Source: Desulfovibrio desulfuricans (GTDB taxonomy: Bacteria > Desulfobacterota > Desulfovibrionia > Desulfovibrionales > Desulfovibrionaceae). Taken from it: DNA of 64,000 nt. The stretch covers positions 1 to 64,000 of the forward strand of contig NZ_JANFYZ010000011.1 of assembly GCF_024460775.1 (NCBI RefSeq). The letters are read 5' to 3'. Under the pieces are notes generated by a model. The model saw only the letters and a list, made by a program, of their open reading frames with translations. It was not told where the DNA came from and searched no databases. Positions 43,586 to 50,936 of this stretch are shown piece after piece. Every line of letters begins with the position of its first letter. The first letter of the stretch is position 1. A program made the position numbers and the translations under genes.

Positions 43586-44413
43586 CTACTTGTTGGCATT
43601 GGGGAAGAAAAGCTGTTTCCCCTTGAGCATGTACCCGGCGATCTTCTGCTGGGTGGCCGGAGCAACCCACCAGTCTTCAAACTTCCTGGCCAGATCGGTC
43701 TTGACCTTGGGGCACTGGGCGGGATTGACCGTGATGACGCTGTACTGGTTGAACAGGGCCTTGTCGCCTTCAACCACGATAGCCAGCGGGTTTTTGTCGC
43801 CCATCTTGTCGGCAAAGGTGATCCAGGTTCCACGGTCGGTGAGGGCGTAGGCCTGCTTTTCGGCAGCCATGTTCAGGGTGGAAATCATGCCCTGCCCCGC
43901 AGAAAAATACTTGGGATCCTTGTCGGGCACGATGTTGCTCTGCTGCCACAGCTTCTGCTCCGCCTTGTGCGTGCCGGACTGGTCGCCACGGCTCACAAAG
44001 CCCGCCCTGGTATCCAGAATACGCTTGAGCGCCTCGGCAGTGGTCTGCCCCTTCACGCCAGCGGGGTCTGCCACAGGGCCAACGATCACAAAGTCATTGT
44101 ACATGACCTGACGGCGGTCCACGCCATGCCCGGCCTTAACGAATTCAAGCTCAGCCGAAGGCGCATGCACCAGCAGCACGTCGGCATCGCAATTTTTGGC
44201 GATTTCAAGGGCTTTGCCGGTGCCCACGGCAACCCACTTCAGCTCAATGCCGGTTTCCTGCTTGAAGACAGGCTCCAGATATTCGAGCAGGCCGGAATCC
44301 TGCGTGCTGGTGGTGGTTGCCATCATGAGAGTATCGGCGGCCAGAACTGGCACGGCGCAGGCCATGTAGCCCGCGGCGCAGGCCAGGAGCAGAAAACGGG
44401 GTAAACGGAACAT
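43586..44413 (-). CDS. tupA: Tungstate-binding periplasmic protein
   Basis: 275 residues with a signal peptide of about 25 residues ending ...VLAA. The mature N-terminus has MATTTSTQDSGLL, the TTTS-x-DSGLL motif that separates TupA from ModA and WtpA. Other family parts: CDADVLLVHAPSAELEFV, YNDFVIVGP, SRGDQSGTHKAEQKLW. It binds tungstate with high affinity for TupBC. First gene of tupABC; the transcript probably runs on to tupC. Confidence 0.94.
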   Translation of the reverse strand: MFRLPRFLLLACAAGYMACAVPVLAADTLMMATTTSTQDSGLLEYLEPVFKQETGIELKWVAVGTGKALEIAKNCDADVLLVHAPSAELEFVKAGHGVDRRQVMYNDFVIVGPVADPAGVKGQTTAEALKRILDTRAGFVSRGDQSGTHKAEQKLWQQSNIVPDKDPKYFSAGQGMISTLNMAAEKQAYALTDRGTWITFADKMGDKNPLAIVVEGDKALFNQYSVITVNPAQCPKVKTDLARKFEDWWVAPATQQKIAGYMLKGKQLFFPNANK

Positions 44414-44581
44414 GGATCAGACTCCTTTTGAAGAGGTAATCTTGAAAGACCAACTCTGTTCAGCGCGACGTTAATCACGCTATCATGAAAAAGCGGGACA
44501 TAAAAGATTGCAAAAGAAGGCCAAAACAGGGCGGCAACAAATCGGCTCCATGCGGGCCGCAGCCGATATCAGAAACAAAAA

Positions 44582-45589
44582 CTACTCGGCCACCAGCCGA
44601 ACGGCGCTGGAGGCAAAATGGGCATACACCTTTTTGCCGTCACGCAGATGCATGTTGTCCAGCGTGCAGGTGTCTACCGTTGCCCGCAGGGTTGTGCCGT
44701 CTGGCAAGCCAACGCAGACAAAGGTTTCCACCATGTCCGAGTGCAGGCTGTCCACCACGCCCTTGACGCAGTTGGCAAGACTCATGGACGATTTTTCAAG
44801 GCTCAGGACTATACGCTCCGGGTCTACCCGCACGCTCAGCACCTGATTTTCGTGCACTTCATGCAGGGCGGCTTCTTCCGGTGTGCAGGCCGCCGCGAGC
44901 CTGAAATCTGAAAAAGTGGTTATCTCCACATATACCTTGCGCATGCCGGTAAATATGCGGGTAACAATGCCCCAAAAAAGATTGGTTCCGTCATCGGCCT
45001 CTCCGCCGTGGCAGGCGCTTGCCGAGGTGTCTTTTCCTTGAGCCTGCGAGGTGAGCAGCTTGCGCGCCTCGCCGTCAGAAAAGTTCAGAAAGGCCAGCAG
45101 TTGGTCAGCATCCTGCTGCCCAAGAAATTTGAGCACCAGCGGCATGGGCACGTGCAGTTCCAGCAGTTCAAGCCCGCGCGAATAACGTATGGCGCGAGGC
45201 CCCACGCAGGCAGAAGGCAGGTCCATCAAGCTGCCCACTGCGTAAAATTTCTTGCGCAGAAAGCTCTGGTCAAACTGTAAAAAATCCGGCTCGGCCGCCT
45301 GCGGCAGGCCAAGAATGCGCCGGATATTGCGCATGGCGCTCACAGGCAGCAGAATTTCGCGCGCGTTGGAACCAGAAACGCGCAGCATGCCCGTGACGGT
45401 ATCGATGGATGAACGAGGCTCCAGCGCCAGCACTTCGCCCAGCCGCAAGCCGCCGTAGCGCATAAGCAGAAAAATCAGGTGCAGACGCGCACGCATGGTT
45501 TTTTGCGTGCGGGTTGAGGCCTCGGCCTCCCACTGTTCCCAGCACAGGGTCAGGCCTTCGAGTTGTTGGCGGGTCAGATGATTACGCAT
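44582..45589 (-). CDS. tunR: TunR-type tungstate-responsive regulator (integrase-like domain plus TOBE domains)
   Basis: 335 residues. Residues 1-170 resemble the catalytic domain of tyrosine recombinases (LIFLLMRYGGLRLGEVLALEP, LRVSG, PRAIRYSRGLELL, VLKFLGQQ) but lack the HxxR histidine and the nucleophilic tyrosine, so this is a DNA-binding relic. Residues about 200-335 are two TOBE-like oxyanion-binding domains (VTRIFTGMRKVYVEI, NQVLSVRVDPERIVLSL, then CVKGVVDSL). This architecture is that of TunR, the tungstate-sensing regulator of Desulfovibrio. It lies next to tupA and likely represses tup genes and aor when tungstate is ample. Confidence 0.9.
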   Translation of the reverse strand: MRNHLTRQQLEGLTLCWEQWEAEASTRTQKTMRARLHLIFLLMRYGGLRLGEVLALEPRSSIDTVTGMLRVSGSNAREILLPVSAMRNIRRILGLPQAAEPDFLQFDQSFLRKKFYAVGSLMDLPSACVGPRAIRYSRGLELLELHVPMPLVLKFLGQQDADQLLAFLNFSDGEARKLLTSQAQGKDTSASACHGGEADDGTNLFWGIVTRIFTGMRKVYVEITTFSDFRLAAACTPEEAALHEVHENQVLSVRVDPERIVLSLEKSSMSLANCVKGVVDSLHSDMVETFVCVGLPDGTTLRATVDTCTLDNMHLRDGKKVYAHFASSAVRLVAE

Positions 45590-45688
45590 AATTTTCTTGG
45601 GCGAGAATAGCAGGTTGCACAGCCGCTGTCAGCTATGCCTTTTTTGACCTCCGATACTGCTTCTTGATGAATCTCGGATCGCGTAGCG

Positions 45689-45724
45689 CATAACTTGGCT
45701 TTCAAGTGGTGGCACACCAAGAAC
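45689..45724 (+). pseudogene. Decayed tRNA 3' half with CCA and following bases
   Basis: CATAA, then TTCAAGT (the T-loop of the tRNA at 29.5 kb) and ACCAAGAAC, identical to the nine bases spanning the 3' end of that tRNA and the start of its terminator. Bases between are lost or changed, so this looks like a remnant of the same tRNA end. Confidence 0.55.
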
Positions 45725-45735
45725 CTTCACGCAAC

Positions 45736-45767
45736 AGTCCGCCGAAGCTGCACAACTTCGGCGGACT
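45736..45767 (+). repeat. Third, diverged copy of the tRNA-terminator hairpin
   Basis: AGTCCGCCGAAGCTG, CA, CAACTTCGGCGGACT: the hairpin found at 29.6 and 35.3 kb with one unpaired position, followed by TTGCAT. It directly follows the decayed tRNA end. Together they mark the far side of the tungsten module. Nothing else is seen in the gap 45590-45818. Confidence 0.75.
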
Positions 45768-45778
45768 TTGCATTTATA

Positions 45779-45825
45779 AACGGGTGGTTCCGGGGAACCC
45801 GTTCAGATAACCTCTCGGTTATCTG
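45779..45825 (-). terminator. Probable terminator of the sqr operon
   Basis: Two hairpins in series: one of GGTTATCTG type across the stop codon of the DUF1641 gene (45804-45825) and one AACGGG/CCCGTT (45779-45803), then TTTATAAA on the minus strand. Confidence 0.5.
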
Positions 45826-46484
45826 GACGCGCTCTGGCCAGTGAACTTTCCAGCTACTTTTATCAGTTCGGCAAGCAGGCCCAGAGTCTGTTTGCCTTCT
45901 GCGCTGCCAAGCGCCCCAATAAGGCCAAAAACGCCCGTGGGCTTCACGTTGGCAGTGTCGATCTCGCCCAGCATGCCGATCAGGTTCGTGATCTTGGCTT
46001 GCAGGTCGGGGTCGGCAAGGCGCTGCAACTGGCTGATCAAAAAGGCCAGGCCCTCGCCTGTTTTGGCAATGTCTTCCGGGCTCATGGAGCCAAGCAGGTT
46101 GCCACCGGCGTTTTTAAGCGCAGACATCTTTTCAAACACGCCATCCTTTTCCCACTCGCCCATTTTTTCAATGATGTGCGGAAAGGTCGGCGCAAACGCA
46201 GGGTGCAGAATCTTCCACAGATCGGTGGCGTTCTCGAGCTGGTCGAGCAGCCACGTAAGCCTGGGAACAGTCAGCAAGCCCTTTCGGCCCAGATCCAGAA
46301 TGTCGTCAAGCGTTACCCTGCCGTTGAGGGTTTCCATCTCTTCAACAATAAGGCGGAAGGCATGGTTTCCAATGGGCGTCAGTTCGCTCAGCAGCATGCT
46401 GCTGCTTTCCTTGCTTGCTTGAAGGTCGCTGAGCCTGCCTTCAATGGCTTCCAGCCGCTCAAGAATTTTATCTTCAGGTGTCAT
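45819..46484 (-). CDS. DUF1641 protein, partner of sulfide:quinone oxidoreductase
   Basis: 221-residue soluble protein, helical, with an N-terminal coiled-coil-like segment (EDKILERLEAIEGRLSDLQASKE) and a DUF1641 region. DUF1641 proteins are often encoded with sulfide:quinone oxidoreductases and may dock the oxidoreductase; no catalytic motif is visible. It is 14 bases downstream of the sqr gene. Followed by a terminator. Confidence 0.85.
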   Translation of the reverse strand: MTPEDKILERLEAIEGRLSDLQASKESSSMLLSELTPIGNHAFRLIVEEMETLNGRVTLDDILDLGRKGLLTVPRLTWLLDQLENATDLWKILHPAFAPTFPHIIEKMGEWEKDGVFEKMSALKNAGGNLLGSMSPEDIAKTGEGLAFLISQLQRLADPDLQAKITNLIGMLGEIDTANVKPTGVFGLIGALGSAEGKQTLGLLAELIKVAGKFTGQSASR

Positions 46485-46498
46485 ATGATCCCTCCGGT

Positions 46499-47740
46499 CT
46501 ACTTGCTTCTCAGCAAGGAGGCATCTTTCCCTGCAAGATACATATTGGGTTCAAACGGGAGCTCATGGCCTTTCAGCATGAGGTTGTAATACACCCACTT
46601 GAACATGAGCTTACCCCAATAGTTGATGTGGCTTTCGCCCAGCAGCTCAAAGGGGCCAACGCCAGGCAGCGGGAACATGCCCGGCAGGGGTTCCACAGCG
46701 TAGCTGAAGTCGATGAGCGAGGCCTTTTCAAAACCTGTGACGATAAAGCAGTTGGTGTGGCCGTCAAACCTGTAATAGTTGTCGGTTCCTTCAATGTCGG
46801 CCATCAGGTTCTGGGCGATCACGTCTGCTTCAAAGTGGGCCACAGACCCGGCTTTTGACGCGGGGACGTTTGTTGCGTCGCCGATGATGTACATGTTCTC
46901 GAACTTCTTGGACTTCAGCAGTTCCTTGTCCGTATCAATAAAGCCGGTCACGTCGGAGACTTCAGATTCGATAAGGAATTCCTGCCCAAGGTTCGGGGGA
47001 ATGCTCACCAGCAGGTCGTAGGGGATTTCATCGCCAGTGACGGAAGAGATCACGGCGCGGTCGGCTTCTACGCTGTCCACAGTCCAGTTGGTTGTGACCT
47101 TGATGCCTTTCTGCTCGCACAGCGCGCCAAGAATGTTGTTTGCCACAGGCTTGGTGAAGGCACCCGTAAGCGGCGTGACAAGCTCAATCTCCACATCTTT
47201 GCGCACGCCCATTTTTTGCAGGTACCAGTCGGCCATGTACACAAATTCCAGAGGCGCGACCGGGCACTTGATGGGAGTTTCGCAAATGTGGAGAACAAGC
47301 CGACCCTTTTTGAAGTGCTTCAGCTTGTCGCCAAGCGCCGCAGCGCCGTCATGGGTGTAGAAGTTGTGGATTTTGCCGCCCCAGTCGTCCAGAAGGCCGG
47401 GCACTTCATCGGGAGCGATTCTTGCGCCAGAGGCAACAACAATCCAGTCATAGGTGTGGGTGCTGTTTTTGCATTCAACCTTTCGCTGGATAGGATCAAC
47501 AGCGGTGATCGTATCAATCACAAAGTTAACTCCGCGGCTGATAAAATCCTTTTTGGGACGGACGCAACCCTGCGGCGTATCAACTCCAAACGGAATCAGG
47601 AGCCAGCCGGGCTGATAGTGATGGACGGGATCCCGGTCAATCAGCGTTATTTCCCATTCTCTTTCACTCAAGAGCTTTCTCATTTTCGTGGCGATCATGG
47701 TTCCGCCAGCGCCAGCACCAAGAATAAGCAGTTTTTTCAT
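46499..47740 (-). CDS. sqr: Sulfide:quinone oxidoreductase-type flavoprotein
   Basis: 413-residue FAD protein. The N-terminal MKKLLILGAGAGGTMIA binds FAD; the second flavin motif is YIIGDATNVPASKAGSVAH near residue 302. The redox cysteine region HICETPIKCPVAPLEF is typical of SQR, and C-terminal sequence with FKWVYYNLML suggests membrane binding. SQR oxidises sulfide to sulfur or polysulfide and reduces quinone. In a sulfide producer it may detoxify or recycle. The start at 47740 begins the FAD motif; a longer frame to 47809 is unlikely. Upstream is a 265-base AT-rich region. Confidence 0.85.
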   Translation of the reverse strand: MKKLLILGAGAGGTMIATKMRKLLSEREWEITLIDRDPVHHYQPGWLLIPFGVDTPQGCVRPKKDFISRGVNFVIDTITAVDPIQRKVECKNSTHTYDWIVVASGARIAPDEVPGLLDDWGGKIHNFYTHDGAAALGDKLKHFKKGRLVLHICETPIKCPVAPLEFVYMADWYLQKMGVRKDVEIELVTPLTGAFTKPVANNILGALCEQKGIKVTTNWTVDSVEADRAVISSVTGDEIPYDLLVSIPPNLGQEFLIESEVSDVTGFIDTDKELLKSKKFENMYIIGDATNVPASKAGSVAHFEADVIAQNLMADIEGTDNYYRFDGHTNCFIVTGFEKASLIDFSYAVEPLPGMFPLPGVGPFELLGESHINYWGKLMFKWVYYNLMLKGHELPFEPNMYLAGKDASLLRSK

Positions 47741-48005
47741 GCAATTAACCCCAAATAAAGTATATAGCAGTGCGCCATAAAAAGGTTTCCCTACTACAAC
47801 CAGCCACAATCATTGCGCGCCGATATCATAGTAAGATGGTATTATTTGCTTACTACCACAGCTAATTTTCAACTGCACTAATTATGTCAATAAAAATGGA
47901 CATATATCATTTAATACCTACTAACTAAGTATTTTATTGCGCGCATATGCATACCTGCCTGCGACCTGTGGCAGGGACTATTATTCTGGAAAATTAGGAG
48001 GATGC
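47741..48005. promoter_or_regulatory. AT-rich regulatory region between sqr and the small-ORF locus
   Basis: About 265 bases, distinctly AT-rich against the surroundings, with dyads such as GTAAG...CTTAC (47831-47856) and AATACC...GTATT (47915-47937). These may be operators or promoters for the sqr operon on the left and the small ORF on the right. No gene was found. Confidence 0.45.
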
Positions 48006-48116
48006 ATGAAACTCCCAACAAGCGTGGCTATTGCTGAGGGCTATCGAAAAATGAGAGGCAGGCGTAGGCTGATAAAGAAGGATGTGTGTGTTCCTTGGCA
48101 AATAATCACTTTATAA
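48006..48116 (+). CDS. Small ORF (36 residues) with a strong ribosome site
   Basis: Starts MKLPTSVAIAEGYRKMRG; rich in Arg and Lys; AGGAGG lies four bases upstream, an unusually good match. It ends 24 bases before the lipoprotein start, so it could be a leader or translational coupler for that gene. Not recognised. No experimental or similarity support. Confidence 0.4.
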   Translation: MKLPTSVAIAEGYRKMRGRRRLIKKDVCVPWQIITL

Positions 48117-48139
48117 CCCTGGTTTATGGAAAAATTCAA

Positions 48140-48568
48140 ATGCATGCACATAATAACAAATTATTATTCCTTATTTCCTTAACTATACTGCTCATATGTT
48201 CCTGCACAATTGATTCAACTTCCCCTTCAGAACCTGCGAAAAAAGAGGCCAATTCTATTGCAGCAACCAGAAAAATGGCGCCAACTGAAAGTTATATTCA
48301 TAATTTTATGGAGACTGTGCGCCAGTATTGGGCATTTTCATCACCACTGGATGAATCTATGGCTTGCACAATAGATGTGGATGTCTCGCCAGACGGAGAA
48401 ATTGTAGCATACAAGCTTATAAAAAGCTCCGGAAACAAGTATTTTGATAACTCCGCCCTGAACGCCTTAGTGCGAACCCAGAGAAGCGGCGTACGGCTCC
48501 CGCCGCCAGAGCCTCTCCCCAAGGGTCTGACCATTATTTTCAACCTGCCTAAAAGCAGCAGGCGGTGA
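48140..48568 (+). CDS. Lipoprotein with a TolA/TonB C-terminal-like domain
   Basis: 142 residues. A hydrophobic signal ends in ICSC, a usable lipobox (Cys at about residue 22). After a linker, residues 50-142 resemble the TolA C-terminal domain (YIHNFMETVRQYWAF, DVDVSPDGEIVAYKLIKSSG, FDNSALNALVRT, and a final Pro-rich PPPEPLPKG strand). It would be anchored in a membrane facing the periplasm. The coding sequence is more AT-rich than its neighbours, suggesting transfer. The start could also be GTG 48086, but the signal peptide fits 48140. Confidence 0.72.
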   Translation: MHAHNNKLLFLISLTILLICSCTIDSTSPSEPAKKEANSIAATRKMAPTESYIHNFMETVRQYWAFSSPLDESMACTIDVDVSPDGEIVAYKLIKSSGNKYFDNSALNALVRTQRSGVRLPPPEPLPKGLTIIFNLPKSSRR

Positions 48569-48647
48569 AGCAGCAGGGCAAAGAGCGCAGTGTTAAAACA
48601 CCGAAAAGCAAAAAATACATCAAATTTGCCATTACTCAGGTAACACA

Positions 48648-48676
48648 AAGAAGGCCGCCTTTTGGGCGGCCTTCTT
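48648..48676. terminator. Terminator between the lipoprotein and acr3
   Basis: AAGAAGGCCGCC, 5-nt loop, GGCGGCCTTCTT: a perfect 12-bp stem with A- and T-runs, serving the converging genes. Confidence 0.85.
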
Positions 48677-48730
48677 CAATTATGGGCATGTTTTTCAGCC
48701 AGATCAGTAGAAATTCCCGTGCAAGGCCGC

Positions 48731-49789
48731 TCAGGCCGCTTCCCGCCCGACAAAATACTTGCGGCGAATATACAGGGCCACATTCACTAGGGCGATCAGC
48801 ACCGGCACTTCCACCAGGGGGCCGATAACCGCCACAAAGGCCTCGCCGGAATTGAGACCGAACACGGCAATGGCTACGGCAATGGCAAGCTCAAAGTTGT
48901 TGGACGCAGCGGTGAACGACAACGTTGCTGATTGCTCGTAGTTCGCCCCTGCCCGCCATGAGAGGTAAAATGAAAGCAGGAACATGATAAGAAAATACAC
49001 CAAGAGAGGGATAGCAACCTTCACCACATCCATGGGCAACTGCACAATGTACTCGCCCTTGAGGGAGAACATCACAACAATGGTGAACAGCAGCGCCCGC
49101 AACGTCCATGGGCTGATACGGGGAATAAAAACATTCTCGTACCAGTCCAGCCCCTTGACCTTGAGGCCGTAAATGCGAGAAACAACGCCCCCGATAAAGG
49201 GGATGCCAAGGTAGATGAACACGCTTTCGGCAATCTGCCCCATGCTCACATCCACCACCGCCCCCGAAAGGCCAAGCCAGCCGGGCAGCACGGTGATGAA
49301 CACATAGGCGTAGACGGAAAAAAACAGCACCTGAAATATGGCATTAAAGGCCACAAGCCCCGCGCAATATTCCCTGTCGCCACCGGCAAGGTCGTTCCAC
49401 ACAATGACCATGGCAATGCACCGGGCAAGGCCGATCAGTATGAGTCCCACCATGTAGCTGTTGTTGCCGGAAAGAAAGGCTATCGCCAGCAAGAACATAA
49501 GAATCGGGCCGATCACCCAGTTTTGCACCAGCGAAAGCAGCAAAACCTTTTTATCGCGAAACACCCGGCCAAGCTGCTCGTATTTCACTTTCGCCAGCGG
49601 CGGGTACATCATCAGGATAAGACCGATGGCAATGGGAATATTGGTGGTGCCCACCTGAAAAAAGTTGATGACGTTCTTTACACCCGGCGTAGCCCAGCCA
49701 AGCCCCACGCCCGCAAACATGGCGAGAAAAATCCACAGGGTCAGGAACCTGTCGAGAAATGAAAGTCGCTGCAAAGTTGACTGACTCAT
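48731..49789 (-). CDS. acr3: ACR3-family arsenite efflux transporter
   Basis: 352-residue inner-membrane protein with ten hydrophobic segments. ACR3 landmarks: [17 protein letters not shown], the conserved cysteine in [20 protein letters not shown], and the C-terminal [19 protein letters not shown]. It exports arsenite or antimonite by proton exchange. It sits 12 bases downstream of arsC and within the arsR operon. Confidence 0.95.
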   Translation of the reverse strand: MSQSTLQRLSFLDRFLTLWIFLAMFAGVGLGWATPGVKNVINFFQVGTTNIPIAIGLILMMYPPLAKVKYEQLGRVFRDKKVLLLSLVQNWVIGPILMFLLAIAFLSGNNSYMVGLILIGLARCIAMVIVWNDLAGGDREYCAGLVAFNAIFQVLFFSVYAYVFITVLPGWLGLSGAVVDVSMGQIAESVFIYLGIPFIGGVVSRIYGLKVKGLDWYENVFIPRISPWTLRALLFTIVVMFSLKGEYIVQLPMDVVKVAIPLLVYFLIMFLLSFYLSWRAGANYEQSATLSFTAASNNFELAIAVAIAVFGLNSGEAFVAVIGPLVEVPVLIALVNVALYIRRKYFVGREAA

Positions 49790-49801
49790 AATTTCTACCC
49801 C

Positions 49802-50275
49802 TTAGTGCGCGGCAATGCCGTCAAGAGTGCTCTGCAAGGTGCCTGCATCCATTGCTGGGTTGGCCTCCAGCTTCTGCGCCAGGGCTGTTACGCGCCTGCG
49901 CAGAACCTCCAGCGTTTCGGCAAAGGCAGCCCTGATTGTGGCCTCATCCCCCAGCACCTTGGCAGGGTCAGGCATACCCCAGTGGCTGCGCACTACAGAC
50001 CCAAAATACACCGGGCAGGCTTCACCCGCCGCATCGGCGCACAGGGTTATGACCACCGAGGGTTTTTCCGGCAAATCATCCCATGATTTGCTTGCAAGGC
50101 CTTCGGTGGAAATTCCGGCCTCGGCCAGAGCCTCAAGAGCGCGGGGGTGCACATAGCCCGCAGGCTTGCTGCCCGCACTCCGCGCTGTAACCCCAACCGG
50201 GGCCATAGACCGGAAAAGAGCCTCGGCAATGATCGAACGGCAGGAATTGCCCGTGCACAAAAAAAGGATGTTCAT
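49802..50275 (-). CDS. arsC: Arsenate reductase, low-molecular-weight phosphatase type
   Basis: 157-residue thioredoxin-type arsenate reductase. The P-loop FLCTGNSCRS opens the protein (catalytic Cys7), with the GISTEGLASKSWDD segment, a CADAAGEACPVYFG region holding the other redox cysteines, and SHWGMPDPAK. It reduces arsenate to arsenite for export by Acr3. The start at 50275 is preferred over an upstream in-frame ATG since it gives the canonical MNILFLCTGN and has GAGG nearby. Confidence 0.93.
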   Translation of the reverse strand: MNILFLCTGNSCRSIIAEALFRSMAPVGVTARSAGSKPAGYVHPRALEALAEAGISTEGLASKSWDDLPEKPSVVITLCADAAGEACPVYFGSVVRSHWGMPDPAKVLGDEATIRAAFAETLEVLRRRVTALAQKLEANPAMDAGTLQSTLDGIAAH

Positions 50276-50378
50276 AGTTGCCTCTGGTATGGGGTTCAAA
50301 GAAGAGGTTCAAAACACCGCCGTCAGCACTGGAGTTGCATTCATGCCGCCCCCTCATTTAGGGGCACCTTTTCCAGGG

Positions 50379-50768
50379 TCACTCAAGGCTGCCCTCTGGA
50401 TCAGGGGCATTGTCCCCGCAACAGTCGGGCAGAAACACCGCATTTACGCCACTCTCACGGCGATACGCCCTGCACTGTTCGGGATGGGCAGAGCAGCACT
50501 CGGCGGTCAGATAGGATATTGTTTCAAGCATCAAGGGGATGTTTGCCCGGTAGCGCGTGTTGCGCCCCTCGCGCTCCATACTGGCAAGCCCGCTGTGGAC
50601 AAGGGTTTTCAGATGAAAAGAAAGGTTGGTCTTGGGGATATCCGCCAGGCGTGAAAGCTCCCCCGCCACCAGACCGTCAGGGGCATGCTTGACAAGCAGG
50701 CGAAAAATGCAAAGGCGCGCCTCGGACGTAAGGGCTTCAAACACCTGGGTAGCTTTTTTTGTTTCCAT
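50379..50768 (-). CDS. arsR: ArsR-family metalloregulator of the ars operon
   Basis: 129-residue winged-helix repressor (EALTSEARLCIFRLL, then the recognition helix in KTNLSFHLKTLVHSGL). Two Cys-rich elements, AECCSAHPEQC and LPDCCG, lie near the C-terminus and may bind arsenite, differing from the usual N-terminal CVC site. No ribosome site precedes the ATG, and the predicted transcription start coincides with it, so the mRNA is probably leaderless. Likely self-regulated through the overlapping operator. Confidence 0.9.
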   Translation of the reverse strand: METKKATQVFEALTSEARLCIFRLLVKHAPDGLVAGELSRLADIPKTNLSFHLKTLVHSGLASMEREGRNTRYRANIPLMLETISYLTAECCSAHPEQCRAYRRESGVNAVFLPDCCGDNAPDPEGSLE

Positions 50769-50774
50769 TGGACA

Positions 50775-50803
50775 ATCATTCAACACCAATTGAACAATGT
50801 CAA
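50775..50803 (-). promoter_or_regulatory. Ars promoter with an embedded ArsR operator
   Basis: On the minus strand TTGACA (50803-50798), 17 bases, AATGAT (50780-50775). The spacer contains the dyad TTCAA-N6-TTGAA at 50779-50794, the expected ArsR site. The predicted start point falls about at the arsR ATG. Confidence 0.7.
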
Positions 50804-50843
50804 GCGTGCTGACAACGAAAACAACCATCGGCCTTAATACAAA

Positions 50844-50880
50844 TTTTATACTCCCGGCCCAAGTTTAACACCCATTTTAT
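50844..50880 (+). promoter_or_regulatory. Possible KdpE binding region and kdp promoter
   Basis: T-rich words TTTTATAC (50844), GTTTAACA (50863) and TTTTAT (50875), spaced about one or two helical turns, 57-93 bases before kdpA. They recall the TTTATA/TTTACA direct repeat bound by KdpE in E. coli. No -35/-10 pair is certain. Confidence 0.4.
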
Positions 50881-50936
50881 GCGCTTTTTCATACCGTGTT
50901 CCCGTGGGCAAGGTTCAATCCCCACAGGAGGACGTT

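Noticed and set aside
44582..45589. Intact integrase responsible for moving the island
   Set aside because: The recombinase-like protein lacks the HxxR His and the nucleophilic Tyr and carries TOBE domains; it is a regulator, not a recombinase.
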